In this document: in pieces, positions 29,425 through 38,887 of the stretch
Position numbering within the stretch: the stretch's first letter is position 1
Layout of the letters: the number at the start of each line of letters is the position of its first letter
Assembly: GCA_002753225.1 (NCBI GenBank)
Contig: PDZS01000019.1
Location: 18,897 to 82,896, forward strand
DNA length: 64,000 nt
Origin: Deltaproteobacteria bacterium YD0425bin51
Lineage (GTDB): Bacteria; Desulfobacterota; Desulfobacteria; Desulfobacterales; YD0425bin51
Direction: 5' to 3'
Notes under the pieces: model-generated
Seen by the model: only the letters and a program-made list of their open reading frames with translations
What the model was told of the DNA's origin: nothing
Databases searched by the model: none
Program-made: the position numbers and the translations under genes

Positions 29425-31107
29425 ATGAAAAAAAATATTATAAATTATTTTATTTTTATTTCAGTTATTAGTTCTATTTTTTTGGGCTTTGGATATATTA
29501 AAAATGCTTATAGTATCTCTTATACTTATGATAGTTTAGCAAGGCTTACCAAAGTTGATTATGGAAACGGTGTATATATTGTATATACCTACGATGAAGG
29601 AGGTAATGTAACTAGAAATGAGACTGTAGGGGGCATGTTATTACCTGTTGCTGATTTTACTGCAACTCCTTCTACAGGGAGTTCTCCTTTGGAAGTTTCA
29701 TTTGCTGATCAATCAGCCAATAATCCTAGCTCATGGGCATGGGATTTTGGAGATGGAGAATACAGTTCTATCCAAAATCCAATACATACTTATACAGCGG
29801 CAGGAAAATATAATGTAACTTTAACTGCTTCAAACTCTGCTGGAGAGGATACAAAAACAAAAAATGCTTATATTTATGTAACCTATTCAGAAGCCAAAGA
29901 TCCATTTGCTGAAGCTAATTTATTTACAGGATTTGACAGTCAATTAACAGGAGCAAACCTTAATGCAACCAAAGAAAATGGAGAGCCAAACCATGCAGGT
30001 AATTTAGGGGGAAAATCAGTTTGGTGGAAATGGGTTGCTACAGTTAATTCTAAAGTTTCTGTTGATACTCATGGTAGTGATTTTAATACCCTTTTAGCTG
30101 TATATACAGGGAAAAGCGTTGATAAATTGATATGTATAGCAAGTAACGATGATGATGGTAGTTCAAACGGTAACAGCGGTCTTAGCTTTTTTGCAGAAAA
30201 CGGTTTGACGTACTATATAGCTGTAGATGGTTATAATGAAGCATCTGGGAACATTGTCTTTAATTTTAATGTCTTGGATCAGCAGATTGTTGTTGATTTT
30301 GCAGATAAAGGTCTATGGATGTATGATGGAAAATGGGCGCAAATTGCAAAAAATAATCCAACAGCTCTGGAGGCATATGATAAAAAAGCTGTTGGTAATT
30401 TTAGCAATTATCTTTATGAATACGATGGAAATACCTGGAACCGTATTGCAACAACTTCGTCAGAGAGTATGCTTGGAATTGGCGCTGAATTATTTGTAGA
30501 TTTTGGTATTAATGGAGTTTATAAATATAATAATGGCTGGAGGCAAATTGCAAAGAACAACCCGACAATAATTAGTTCATATCATAGAAATTTGGTTGGT
30601 AAATTTGATGGTTATTTATATAAATACGATGGAAATAATTGGGTGCGCATTGCAACAACTCCTTCAGAGAGTATGCTTGGAATTGGCGCTGAATTATTTG
30701 TAGATTTTGGTATTAATGGAGTTTATAAATATGACAATAAATGGACACAGGTAGCTAAAAATGATCCAACAGCTTTATCTAAGTATAATGGAAAGTTAGT
30801 TGGGAAATTTTCTGGCTATTTATATGAATATGATGGAAATATTTGGACTCGCATTGCAACAAATCCTTCAGAAGATATGGTTGGAATTGGTGATACGCTA
30901 TTTGTAGATTTTGGTGATAAAGGAGTCCACAAATATATAAATAAAGGGTGGTTACAGATCGCGAAAAATAATCCTACAATTTTAACAACTTATAATGGAA
31001 AATTAGTTGGGAAATTTTCCGGCTATTTATATGAATATGATGGAAATATTTGGACTCGTATTGCAACAAATCCTTCAGAAGATATAATTGCTGTAAGTCT
31101 AAAATAA
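29425..31107 (+). CDS. Secreted YD-repeat/PKD protein with four C-terminal tandem repeats
   Basis: The protein has 560 residues. A signal peptide (about 1-30) is followed by two YD repeats, a PKD domain (about 72-150; FTATPSTGSSPLEVSF, WAWDFGDGEYSS), a beta-sandwich domain of the pre-peptidase-like type (about 155-285; KENGEPNHAG, KSVWWKWVA), then four copies of a 67-68 residue unit (about 290-560). The unit carries VDFG, KYxxxWxQIAKNNPT and LYEYDGNxWxRIAT motifs. It lies 11 bp after the Rhs-like gene and is likely cotranscribed. Predicted extracellular or cell surface. Function unknown. Confidence 0.88.
   Translation: MKKNIINYFIFISVISSIFLGFGYIKNAYSISYTYDSLARLTKVDYGNGVYIVYTYDEGGNVTRNETVGGMLLPVADFTATPSTGSSPLEVSFADQSANNPSSWAWDFGDGEYSSIQNPIHTYTAAGKYNVTLTASNSAGEDTKTKNAYIYVTYSEAKDPFAEANLFTGFDSQLTGANLNATKENGEPNHAGNLGGKSVWWKWVATVNSKVSVDTHGSDFNTLLAVYTGKSVDKLICIASNDDDGSSNGNSGLSFFAENGLTYYIAVDGYNEASGNIVFNFNVLDQQIVVDFADKGLWMYDGKWAQIAKNNPTALEAYDKKAVGNFSNYLYEYDGNTWNRIATTSSESMLGIGAELFVDFGINGVYKYNNGWRQIAKNNPTIISSYHRNLVGKFDGYLYKYDGNNWVRIATTPSESMLGIGAELFVDFGINGVYKYDNKWTQVAKNDPTALSKYNGKLVGKFSGYLYEYDGNIWTRIATNPSEDMVGIGDTLFVDFGDKGVHKYINKGWLQIAKNNPTILTTYNGKLVGKFSGYLYEYDGNIWTRIATNPSEDIIAVSLK
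30290..31104 (+). repeat. Four tandem ~204-bp coding repeats
   Basis: Four consecutive 67-68 codon units make the C-terminus of the PKD protein. A stretch of 69 bp at 30460-30528 is repeated identically at 30664-30732, a 204-bp offset. Units 3 and 4 are nearly identical with a few silent changes. This suggests recent duplication or gene conversion. Confidence 0.88.
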
Positions 31108-31114
31108 AAAATTA

Positions 31115-31152
31115 CAGTTTAAGATATAGTTTTAAAACTATATCTTAAACTG
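31115..31152. terminator. Perfect 38-bp palindrome, bidirectional terminator
   Basis: The two 19-bp arms (31115-31133 and 31134-31152) are exact reverse complements with no loop bases. It sits between the convergent PKD gene and the chemoreceptor gene. It includes the last four sense codons (QFKI) and stop of the chemoreceptor gene. Rich in A and T, so stability comes from stem length. Confidence 0.8.
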
Positions 31153-32991
31153 ACTTATTATCTTCTGAAGTTTATTTGAAATATTTGATAGATCACTAAC
31201 TTGATTTTTTATTTGTGTAGAAACTTCTGATGTAAGGGTTGCTGCTTCATTTACATTCATAACATTTTCTAAAACTTCATCTGTTTTACTGGAAGCTTCA
31301 GCCGCATCTTTTGCAATAATACCAGCAGCTTTTGCCACTTCTTCAATATTTTTAGAAACTTCTACTTCTACTGAAACAGCTTCTTGAACATTTCGTGAAG
31401 CTAAAGTTGCTGAATGAGCTGTTGCAGACATATTTTTTGATATTTCATTTGTTGTAGCAGTCTGTTCTTCTACAGCTGCTGCAATTGTGGTCATAATAGA
31501 ATTAATCTCAGTTATAACTTCTACAATATCTTCAATTGCTTTTATTGCAGATTCGGTATTACTTTGCATTCCTTCAATTTTAGTTCTAATTTCCTCTGTT
31601 GCTCTTGCTGTTTGCCTTGCTAACTCTTTTACTTCATTTGCAACTACTGCAAAACCTTTACCTGCTTCTCCTGCTCCAGCTGCTTCAATTGCAGCATTAA
31701 GTGATAAAAGATTGGTCTGGGCAGCTATACCTTTTATTAAATCAACTACATCTCCAATTTCCTTAGCTGCGGCTCCTAGCTTATTTACTATATTTGATGT
31801 TTTATCAGCTTTTTCAGATGCATCATTTGTTACTTTGGCTCCTCGTGCTGAATTTTGAGCTACTTCATTTAAGGTGGCATACATTTCTTCTATGGCGCTT
31901 GCTACAGTATTGACAGATTCAGAAACAGTTATAGTGGCGTTCTCAATTTCTTTCATGTTTTTAGATACTTCCATAGAAGAGGAAGCAACAGTTCCTATTT
32001 GGGTGCTTACTTCTTCAGCTGCTGCTGCCATATTTTTAATATTTGCCGAAGTGTGTTCAGTGGCAATGGCAGCACTATTTGTTAGGTCGCTCATTATTTG
32101 AGCTTTTGAGCCTAGTTCATCAGAAATATGGGATATCTTTTCAGACGATACGTTCAAGTTATGAACATCTTCTGTAAATTGACGGATTATATTTTGAAGT
32201 TTTTCTATGAAGGAGTTAAACCAAGTGGCTAGCTCCCCAACTTCGTCATTTGATATAACTTTTAAACGTCTGGTTAAATCACCTTCTCCTTCAGCTATAT
32301 CTTTTAACATCACAACTGAATTATTAAGAGGTGTGCTTACAAATTTGGTAACGAGTACATATATTGTTACTAATAAAACGCCTATAATACCTATTAAAGA
32401 AGCAAAAGAAGTTGCCAAAGCTGATTTTTTAAGTTTTGAAATTGCAAGTTCAGCCTGTTTTTGTGCTCGATTTAACGCTCCTGTAGAAAATCTTAAAGCT
32501 GTAATTCCACCATTTTTACCCTCTTCCCATCCCATATGACAACGTATGCAGTCTTTTGTTATTGTTTCTGGTTCATAAATTTCAATTGCATCGTTTGTCC
32601 ATCGTGTAAAGGCGTTTGACTTTTGAAGAATTTGGTTTAATTCATCTGGAAGTTTCTTTTTTAGAGAAGCATCATCTGATGAATGTGAAACAATTCCATT
32701 GCGATCATAGAGTGAAAATTCAAGAAGCCCTTCAAGCTCTTTCTGCTGTTTAATTATTCTGGAGAATTTTTCCATTTCTCCTCTTTCAAGGGAGCCTTCT
32801 ACAGCTTTACTAACAGAACGATGAATATTATGTGCAAATCCTTCCTCCCTCTCTTTAATTAATCTTATATTTGAGTCTGAAAAATTAGATATTAGTTTTA
32901 ATATACTAAAATATTGTAAGAGCTGGGCTATTGTTACAACGATTATGAGTCCTGTTAAAAGTGAAATTATGAGCTTTATGTGAAGTTTCAT
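31138..32991 (-). CDS. Methyl-accepting chemotaxis protein with c-type haem motif in the sensor domain
   Basis: The protein has 617 residues. TM1 lies at about 7-27, a periplasmic domain at 28-190, TM2 at about 191-213, HAMP at 214-267, and then the signalling domain with [16 protein letters not shown]. The periplasmic domain contains [11 protein letters not shown]148, C151 and H152 form CxxCH, a c-type haem attachment motif. Family precedent is the haem-c receptor DcrA of Desulfovibrio, which senses redox or oxygen. Its start overlaps the hydrogenase small-subunit stop by one base (TAATG). It is last in the cheA-cheW-hydrogenase operon. Sensing of the hydrogenase's redox output is an inference. 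Confidence 0.94.
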   Translation of the reverse strand: MKLHIKLIISLLTGLIIVVTIAQLLQYFSILKLISNFSDSNIRLIKEREEGFAHNIHRSVSKAVEGSLERGEMEKFSRIIKQQKELEGLLEFSLYDRNGIVSHSSDDASLKKKLPDELNQILQKSNAFTRWTNDAIEIYEPETITKDCIRCHMGWEEGKNGGITALRFSTGALNRAQKQAELAISKLKKSALATSFASLIGIIGVLLVTIYVLVTKFVSTPLNNSVVMLKDIAEGEGDLTRRLKVISNDEVGELATWFNSFIEKLQNIIRQFTEDVHNLNVSSEKISHISDELGSKAQIMSDLTNSAAIATEHTSANIKNMAAAAEEVSTQIGTVASSSMEVSKNMKEIENATITVSESVNTVASAIEEMYATLNEVAQNSARGAKVTNDASEKADKTSNIVNKLGAAAKEIGDVVDLIKGIAAQTNLLSLNAAIEAAGAGEAGKGFAVVANEVKELARQTARATEEIRTKIEGMQSNTESAIKAIEDIVEVITEINSIMTTIAAAVEEQTATTNEISKNMSATAHSATLASRNVQEAVSVEVEVSKNIEEVAKAAGIIAKDAAEASSKTDEVLENVMNVNEAATLTSEVSTQIKNQVSDLSNISNKLQKIISQFKI

Positions 32992-33905
32992 TATATTTTT
33001 TTCTCCTCTCCTTTTCTGAAGAACGGGAAATTAGCTTTAATTGCAAAATCTTCTGAGGCACACCCAATGCAAGGAGCACCAGAAGGAATACAGGAATTAA
33101 TTCTTGAATTCCAATAGCGGATTGTACAGTCTGCATATGTGTTGGGTCCTATACATCCTAGACGAAACAGGCATCCCTTGTCTGTAAAAGTTTTTGCAAA
33201 TTTTTCTCTTTCATAATCGCTAAATCTTGGACACTGCTCATGAATAAGTTTAGCAAAAAACATTTTAGGCCTTCCTTTTGCATCAAGAGGAGGGAGCCCA
33301 AACTTAATCATATGAACTAATGTGCCAACTATCCAGTCAGGATGAGCAGGGCAGCCTGGTAAAAGAATAGTTGGCTTATTAATGTTTTCATTTTTTAAAA
33401 ACAGAGGAACAGATATAGCGCCTGTTGGATTATTTTCAGCAGCAGGGATACCTCCAAATGAAGCACATGTTCCCACCGCAATTATTCCTTCAGAATTTTT
33501 GGCAGCATCACTTAATATTTCTGATACAGGGACATGACCCATTAAACATGCCTCCGGCATTTTTGAAGGGACGCTACCTTCAAAAACCAAAAAATATCCT
33601 CCATCTTTTATAACTTGGTTTAGAGTATCCATAGCCACATCGCCTGTAGCTGTTGATAAAGTAGAATGAAATTTTAAAGAAATATATCGTGTAATAAGTT
33701 CAGCAGGACCAGGCGCATAGGAATTAAGTAAAGAAACAGAACAACCTGAACAGCTTTGACCTTGCAGCCATATAACTGGAGGCGCATTGTTTATAAGTTT
33801 ACTTACGCCCTCTGCAATTTGTGGAACAAAAGTTGATTCCAAACCAATAAGAGCTGTTATTTTTGCACAAAAGCTCAAAAAATCTCTGCGAGATAGATTT
33901 ACCAT
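32991..33905 (-). CDS. Periplasmic [NiFe] hydrogenase small subunit
   Basis: The protein has 304 residues. A Tat signal SRRDFLSFC at 5-13 indicates export with the large subunit. Cluster ligands by position are C52, C55, C147 and C185 (proximal), H222, C225, C245 and C251 (distal), and C260, C279 and C282 (medial). An extra C272 sits where standard [NiFe] enzymes have Pro, as reported for [NiFeSe]-type small subunits, so the medial cluster may be [4Fe-4S]. There is no C-terminal membrane anchor. The gene follows the large-subunit gene, the reverse of the common order, with a 21-bp gap, and is followed without gap by a chemoreceptor. Confidence 0.95.
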   Translation of the reverse strand: MVNLSRRDFLSFCAKITALIGLESTFVPQIAEGVSKLINNAPPVIWLQGQSCSGCSVSLLNSYAPGPAELITRYISLKFHSTLSTATGDVAMDTLNQVIKDGGYFLVFEGSVPSKMPEACLMGHVPVSEILSDAAKNSEGIIAVGTCASFGGIPAAENNPTGAISVPLFLKNENINKPTILLPGCPAHPDWIVGTLVHMIKFGLPPLDAKGRPKMFFAKLIHEQCPRFSDYEREKFAKTFTDKGCLFRLGCIGPNTYADCTIRYWNSRINSCIPSGAPCIGCASEDFAIKANFPFFRKGEEKKI

Positions 33906-33926
33906 TTTTGTACTCCTTCCTTATTT

Positions 33927-35441
33927 CTAGTGAACCGCGCATGCAATGCATGGATCAAAAGAGCGGACAATTCTTACTGCTTCTATGGGATTTTTAGAGT
34001 CAGCGACAAGTGTTCCTATAAGAGCCTGCTCAATAGGTCCTGCTGTTCCTTTATCGTCTTTTGGCGAACAATTCCATGTAGTTGGAACAATGCACTGATA
34101 GTTTTTTATCTTATAATTGTCAATTTCAATCCAATGGCCTAAAGCTCCTCTCATGGCTTCTGTAAGACCTACACCTACACCTTGCTTGGGGATATTAAAA
34201 TCTCTAAACACTGGCTGGTCTGGAATTAATTGTTCAACCCATTCCAAGCATTTATCTGCTACAATTTTACACTCTATAGCTCTCGCAGCATGTCTTCCCA
34301 TGGCTGAAGCCAGATCATCAGTTTTTTTACCAAGTTTACTTAAGATTCCATCCACAAGTTTATTGATTTCAGGAGTATCTCCTTTTAAATAAGATACCAT
34401 AATACGGGCAAGAGGACCTACCTCCATTGGCATTTCATCATAACGAGGCGATTTAAGCCATGAGTAAGCTCCATATTTCTTAGGATCAGGAACTGTCTCA
34501 CCTTTTATAGGGGAAAGTTCAGAGGGAGATGAGTAGCGTGAATATTTTACATCTTCAGTAATTCTATTTTCATTAAAACCCATCAGCTTACCCTTAACAA
34601 TAACTCCTTCTGGAAAAAAATTGCTTTCTCTTCCAGAGCTTTCAGGAAAAACACCATAAGCCAAAAAGTTGCCGCATCCTTTTCCTAAGCTGAAATAATC
34701 AGGAAAAGCTTCAGCAACAAATAGGACATCATTTATATAAGCATGTTCAATAAACTGTTTGAGCTTAATTAATAATGATTTGTATGCTGCAATTTTTTCA
34801 GCAGTTACGCTTTCAGTAACTCCTCCTGGAATTAATGTAGCTGCATGAGGGACTTTTCCTGAAAAAATAGCAGACATCTTATGCGCCATTGCGCGGGCAT
34901 CAAAAGCATCTAAATAATTTTTGATTGCTGAAATATTTATATCCTGATTTTCTAGATATTTAGTTTCATATCTAGGTAGAAAAGGTGATATTGGGTAAAT
35001 TTTCTTTGATTTTAGTTCAGAAGATGCCCATTCTTTTAAATCTAAAAGCATTTGGTCTTTACCCTTATAATTTGTTATAGCTGCTATATCTATAAAATCA
35101 AGGGCGCAAAGATGATAAAAATGGATAATATGAGAGTGTATATATTCAGCACCTAAAATAAGATTTCTCACTATTCTTCCATTTTGGGGAATTTCTATAC
35201 CATATGCCATATCTTGGGCTAAAATTGAAGCTATGCCATGAGACACAGGACATACTCCACATATCCTCTGGGTAATTTGCTGTGCATCCAAAGGGTCCCT
35301 TCCTTTTAAAATCACTTCAAATCCTCTAAACATTTCTCCAGAACTTTTAGCATCAATAACTTTATTATCTTCAATTTCTAAACTTATTGCCAAGTGACCC
35401 TCTATTCTAGTTATTGGATCAATTTTTATAGTTTTGGGCAT
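33927..35441 (-). CDS. [NiFe] hydrogenase large subunit, ending at the mature C-terminus
   Basis: The protein has 504 residues. It has the N-terminal RIEGH motif, C61 and C64 in RICGVCPVSHG, and C498 and C501 in the terminal DPCIACAVH. These four Cys bind the Ni-Fe(CN)2CO site that oxidises or produces H2. The stop codon follows H504 directly, so the C-terminal extension that an endopeptidase normally removes is absent. The nickel Cys codons are TGC, so this is not a selenoprotein. The gene sits 14 bp after cheW. No hyp or endopeptidase genes are in the window. Confidence 0.96.
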   Translation of the reverse strand: MPKTIKIDPITRIEGHLAISLEIEDNKVIDAKSSGEMFRGFEVILKGRDPLDAQQITQRICGVCPVSHGIASILAQDMAYGIEIPQNGRIVRNLILGAEYIHSHIIHFYHLCALDFIDIAAITNYKGKDQMLLDLKEWASSELKSKKIYPISPFLPRYETKYLENQDINISAIKNYLDAFDARAMAHKMSAIFSGKVPHAATLIPGGVTESVTAEKIAAYKSLLIKLKQFIEHAYINDVLFVAEAFPDYFSLGKGCGNFLAYGVFPESSGRESNFFPEGVIVKGKLMGFNENRITEDVKYSRYSSPSELSPIKGETVPDPKKYGAYSWLKSPRYDEMPMEVGPLARIMVSYLKGDTPEINKLVDGILSKLGKKTDDLASAMGRHAARAIECKIVADKCLEWVEQLIPDQPVFRDFNIPKQGVGVGLTEAMRGALGHWIEIDNYKIKNYQCIVPTTWNCSPKDDKGTAGPIEQALIGTLVADSKNPIEAVRIVRSFDPCIACAVH

Positions 35442-35455
35442 ATTTTTTCCTCAAT

Positions 35456-35884
35456 TTAATTATGTTCTATAATTTTATCAGCAGATAAAATTATTAAAAG
35501 TTCATTATCTAATTTTGCAATTCCTTCAATATATTTACTTTGAATTCCTTCAATATTAGCAGGAGGAGGCTCTATTCTTTCTTCTTCAATTTCTATAACA
35601 TCTCCAATGTTGTCTACTAAAAACCCAACACTATCCTTTTTTAAGATAATGTTATGGCTGTCTATATTTAAAATACGCTGTTCTAAACCAAGCCTGATTC
35701 CAAGGTCAAACACTGTTACAGTTTGTCCACGCAGATTTACTAAGCCCCATACATAATTAGGGGAATGCTGAACAGGAGTTGCATCAAGAACTTTATTTAT
35801 TTCACGCACATTTAATATATTAATACCAAGTAAATTGTCATCGATTTTAAAAGTTACAAATTGATTATTTGCCATAGTCATCAA
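35456..35884 (-). CDS. cheW: CheW coupling protein
   Basis: The protein has 142 residues and is a single CheW domain with the VWGLVNLRGQTVTVFDL signature and a C-terminal EGIAKLDNELLIIL segment. It links receptors to CheA. It overlaps the end of cheA by 20 bp and lies 14 bp before the hydrogenase large-subunit gene. ATG 35884 and a second in-frame ATG three codons later are both possible starts. Confidence 0.93.
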   Translation of the reverse strand: MMTMANNQFVTFKIDDNLLGINILNVREINKVLDATPVQHSPNYVWGLVNLRGQTVTVFDLGIRLGLEQRILNIDSHNIILKKDSVGFLVDNIGDVIEIEEERIEPPPANIEGIQSKYIEGIAKLDNELLIILSADKIIEHN

Positions 35885-38495
35885 TTAATCTTATCAGTTC
35901 AGAACTATTTAAAAACATTACTAATTTTTCTTCTATAAAAGATGTTCCCATAATTCCCTTATGTGTAATGTTATCTTTTTTAATAACTGTTTCTAGTTCA
36001 ATTGCATCCATGATTTGAGAAGCTAAAATTCCCCCTGATGAACCGTTTGCTTTTGGAACTATAACATACAATTCTTTTGCATCTTTAGGAAAAGGGCTTA
36101 CAGGTAAAATAGTTTCCAAATAAATTAGTGGTAGATTAAATCCTCTATAATTTATATATTCACGATTCCCAATGTGATGAATAGAGTTTGTCTCTATTTT
36201 TTCTATTCTTGAAATAGTATCTAGATGAAGAGCAAAATATTCACTATAAGCATTTGTAAAAAGAAGGATAGAATGACGTGCTTTTTCTGTATTTTTATTT
36301 TTGAACCTTTCTTTTTCTCTTTTAAGTAATTCTGCTCTTACTTCCCCAAATTTTAGATTCGCAAAATCAGCAATCCCTGCTGCATCAATTATCATTGCTA
36401 CTTTGCCATCACCCATTATTGTTGCTCCAGCAAAGCATTTTGTATCTTTAATATGAGTTGAAAGGGGTTTTACAACTATCTCTTCATTATCAAACAGTTC
36501 ATCTACTATAAGTCCAAAATTATCATGACCTATTTTTAAAACTGCAACATTAATATCGCTTTTATAGCTCTTTCTACGATCCTGTTTTTTTTCTCTTTGA
36601 TCTTTACCGCTTCGCCTGTCAACAATATTTTCTCTTCTTTCAGGAAGTTTTTCTCCTGTTTTAGGATGAATAAATTTTTTTTCAATATTTAGAACATCTA
36701 CAAGGCGTACAATTGGCAAAAGTTTTTCTCTAAGGCGCATTACAGTTGAATTGCCAATTCTTTCAATTCTATATTTAACTTCGCTTGCAATAATTCTTAC
36801 TAGTTCTTGAACATTTATCTGAGGTATTGCAAAACGATACCCGCCTGCTCCAATAATTAGCGATGGAATAATTGCAAGGGTAAGCGGAAGCCTTATACGA
36901 AATGATGTCCCTTGCAATGGAACACTTTCTATTTCCAGATGCCCCCTTAATTTTTCGATATTTGTTTTAACTACATCCATTCCAACTCCACGACCTGATA
37001 TATCACTAACTTTTTCAGATGTAGAAAGACCTGGAGCAAATATAAGATTAATTTTTTCTTTATCATTTAATTTAGAGGCTGAAGCTTCTGTAAGTAAGCC
37101 TTTTGCAATTGCTTTTTCAATTAGCTTTTCAGAGTTTATACCCTTACCGTCATCTGATACTATTATATGAACCTGGCCTGCTTCATGAAAAGCTTTTAAA
37201 AATATTTTCCCAGCACTTGGTTTTCCTGATTGAATTCTTTCATCAGGCATTTCTATGCCATGATCAACAGAGTTTCGAATCAAGTGAGTAAGGGGATCAG
37301 ACAGTCCTTCAATTATAGATTTATCTATTTCAACCTCTTGTCCCTCAATTAAAAGCTCTGCTTCTTTTTCTAAATTATGTGACAAATCTCTTACAATTCT
37401 CGGGAATTTATTAAATAGATTCGCTATTGGCTGCATGCGCATCTGCATTATCCCTTCCTGAACTTCGCTTGTAACAAGATCGACCTGCTGCATAAGTCTA
37501 CCTAATTTGGGATTTTTATAGACTAATTCTGAAAGTTCCTGGCGCAGTTGATTTCGTCCAAGCACAAGTTCACTAGCTAGATTCATCAAGCGATCTATTA
37601 AGTTGACTGCAACTCTAATAGTTTCAGGAGATGGAAGTTTTGCTTCTTTTACTGGAATATTTATTGTTTCTTCCTTTAACTTAGGAGACTGAGTAGAAAT
37701 TTTGGGAACAATTTTAATTTTTTCAGGATTGAATAAGCTTTTATCAATCAATATGATTTGTTCCAAAGGTATTTCAAATGCGCTATCTATTATATCGCTA
37801 TCAATAACTGTTGAAAATATGATTTTTGACAGTTCAGGTTTTTCAAAGTCTTTAAATAAACATTCTCCAAAATCTTTTATTTTAAATAAATAATCATTTA
37901 AAGATATATTGTTGATATTTAAATCTTTATCATTATAAATCCATACAGCATAAATATTTAAATAGCTTGAATATATCGATATTAATTGATTTTGAATTAC
38001 TTCAAAACTCATGCTTTCCAATGGAGGAGCTACGATCTTAATCTTGAATTTGTCAGTACCTAGCGCTTCTATAATAACATCAGCTTTTCTTTGGGTATGA
38101 GAAGTTTCTTGGGGTTTGATTCCTAAAAGGAAATTAAGTCTTTTTAGTTCGTCTTCATAAGGAACTGATTCACTATTATGAACATCATCAAGCATAATAC
38201 GAAGTTTATCCATCCCAGAAAAAAGTATATCAATACTTTCAGAATCAGGCACTTTTTCGCCGTCTCTAAACTTCATTAGTATGTTTTCCATTGCATGGCT
38301 AATTTTTGATATAGCTTCAAATCCAAAAAAGCCTGATGCACCTTTAATACTGTGGATTGCTCGAAAAATACTATTTATTACATTATTAGAGATAGTTCCC
38401 TTTTTCTGCTCAAGAATTAAAAAATCGGGTTCTATAGAATTAAGATGTTCACGGCTTTCTATTACAAATTCATTTATAGTATTTTCATCGTACAT
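35865..38495 (-). CDS. cheA: CheA histidine kinase with two CheW-like domains
   Basis: The protein has 876 residues. The Hpt domain has AIHSIKGASGFFGF near residue 48. A middle region (about 140-280) has no clear family, and dimerisation/HATPase follows (NSVDHGIEMP, DDGKGINSE, SGRGVGMDVV). The first CheW-like domain carries a charged insert rich in Arg and Lys (near 620-650). An extra CheW-like domain occupies about 735-875. There is no receiver domain and no CheB or CheR in this operon. It is the first gene of the hydrogenase-chemosensory operon; an AAGGAG lies about 18 bp before ATG. Confidence 0.95.
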   Translation of the reverse strand: MYDENTINEFVIESREHLNSIEPDFLILEQKKGTISNNVINSIFRAIHSIKGASGFFGFEAISKISHAMENILMKFRDGEKVPDSESIDILFSGMDKLRIMLDDVHNSESVPYEDELKRLNFLLGIKPQETSHTQRKADVIIEALGTDKFKIKIVAPPLESMSFEVIQNQLISIYSSYLNIYAVWIYNDKDLNINNISLNDYLFKIKDFGECLFKDFEKPELSKIIFSTVIDSDIIDSAFEIPLEQIILIDKSLFNPEKIKIVPKISTQSPKLKEETINIPVKEAKLPSPETIRVAVNLIDRLMNLASELVLGRNQLRQELSELVYKNPKLGRLMQQVDLVTSEVQEGIMQMRMQPIANLFNKFPRIVRDLSHNLEKEAELLIEGQEVEIDKSIIEGLSDPLTHLIRNSVDHGIEMPDERIQSGKPSAGKIFLKAFHEAGQVHIIVSDDGKGINSEKLIEKAIAKGLLTEASASKLNDKEKINLIFAPGLSTSEKVSDISGRGVGMDVVKTNIEKLRGHLEIESVPLQGTSFRIRLPLTLAIIPSLIIGAGGYRFAIPQINVQELVRIIASEVKYRIERIGNSTVMRLREKLLPIVRLVDVLNIEKKFIHPKTGEKLPERRENIVDRRSGKDQREKKQDRRKSYKSDINVAVLKIGHDNFGLIVDELFDNEEIVVKPLSTHIKDTKCFAGATIMGDGKVAMIIDAAGIADFANLKFGEVRAELLKREKERFKNKNTEKARHSILLFTNAYSEYFALHLDTISRIEKIETNSIHHIGNREYINYRGFNLPLIYLETILPVSPFPKDAKELYVIVPKANGSSGGILASQIMDAIELETVIKKDNITHKGIMGTSFIEEKLVMFLNSSELIRLIDDYGK

Positions 38496-38581
38496 ATTTT
38501 ATTGCTATAATAACTCCTTGCTTTTGTATAACATTAACTGTATATCACTATGGATATTACTATGTAAAGGATTAATTAGAC

Positions 38582-38887
38582 TTGACTTTAAAAGAAAATT
38601 TTATATTTATAATTTCAATAATAGGACTATTTTCTCTCCTTATGTTTGTTTTATTTGGAGACAATGGTTGGATGGAGCTCAGAGCATTAAAATTAAATAA
38701 AGAGAGTTTAATAGAAAAAAATGAATTGCTTCAGAGAGAGAATTTTAATTTGCAACAGATGATTGGGAGATTAAAAAACGATTTGTTGTTTTTAGAACAT
38801 ATAGCTAGACAAGAACTTGGTTTAGTAGGAAAAGAAGATCTTATTTTAAAACCAAAACAGATAGAAGGTATTGTAAAAAATGATTAA
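38582..38887 (+). CDS. FtsB/DivIC-like septum formation initiator
   Basis: The protein has 101 residues with one N-terminal transmembrane helix (about 8-27), a coiled coil (about 36-70) and the conserved FLEHIARQELGLVGKED motif typical of FtsB/DivIC proteins, which link FtsL and FtsQ in the divisome. The start is TTG 38582 with AAAGGA about 10 bp upstream. Divergent from cheA across an 86-bp gap. The downstream TPR gene overlaps it by 8 bp. Confidence 0.85.
   Translation: MTLKENFIFIISIIGLFSLLMFVLFGDNGWMELRALKLNKESLIEKNELLQRENFNLQQMIGRLKNDLLFLEHIARQELGLVGKEDLILKPKQIEGIVKND

Noticed and set aside
31487..32539. Ala/Ser-rich plus-strand ORFs across the chemoreceptor
   Set aside because: They are antisense shadows caused by the repeated Ala/Glu/Ser codons of the signalling domain.
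33927..33965. Possible selenocysteine codon at the hydrogenase nickel site
   Set aside because: Both terminal Cys codons read TGC on the coding strand; no in-frame TGA is present, so it is a plain [NiFe] enzyme.
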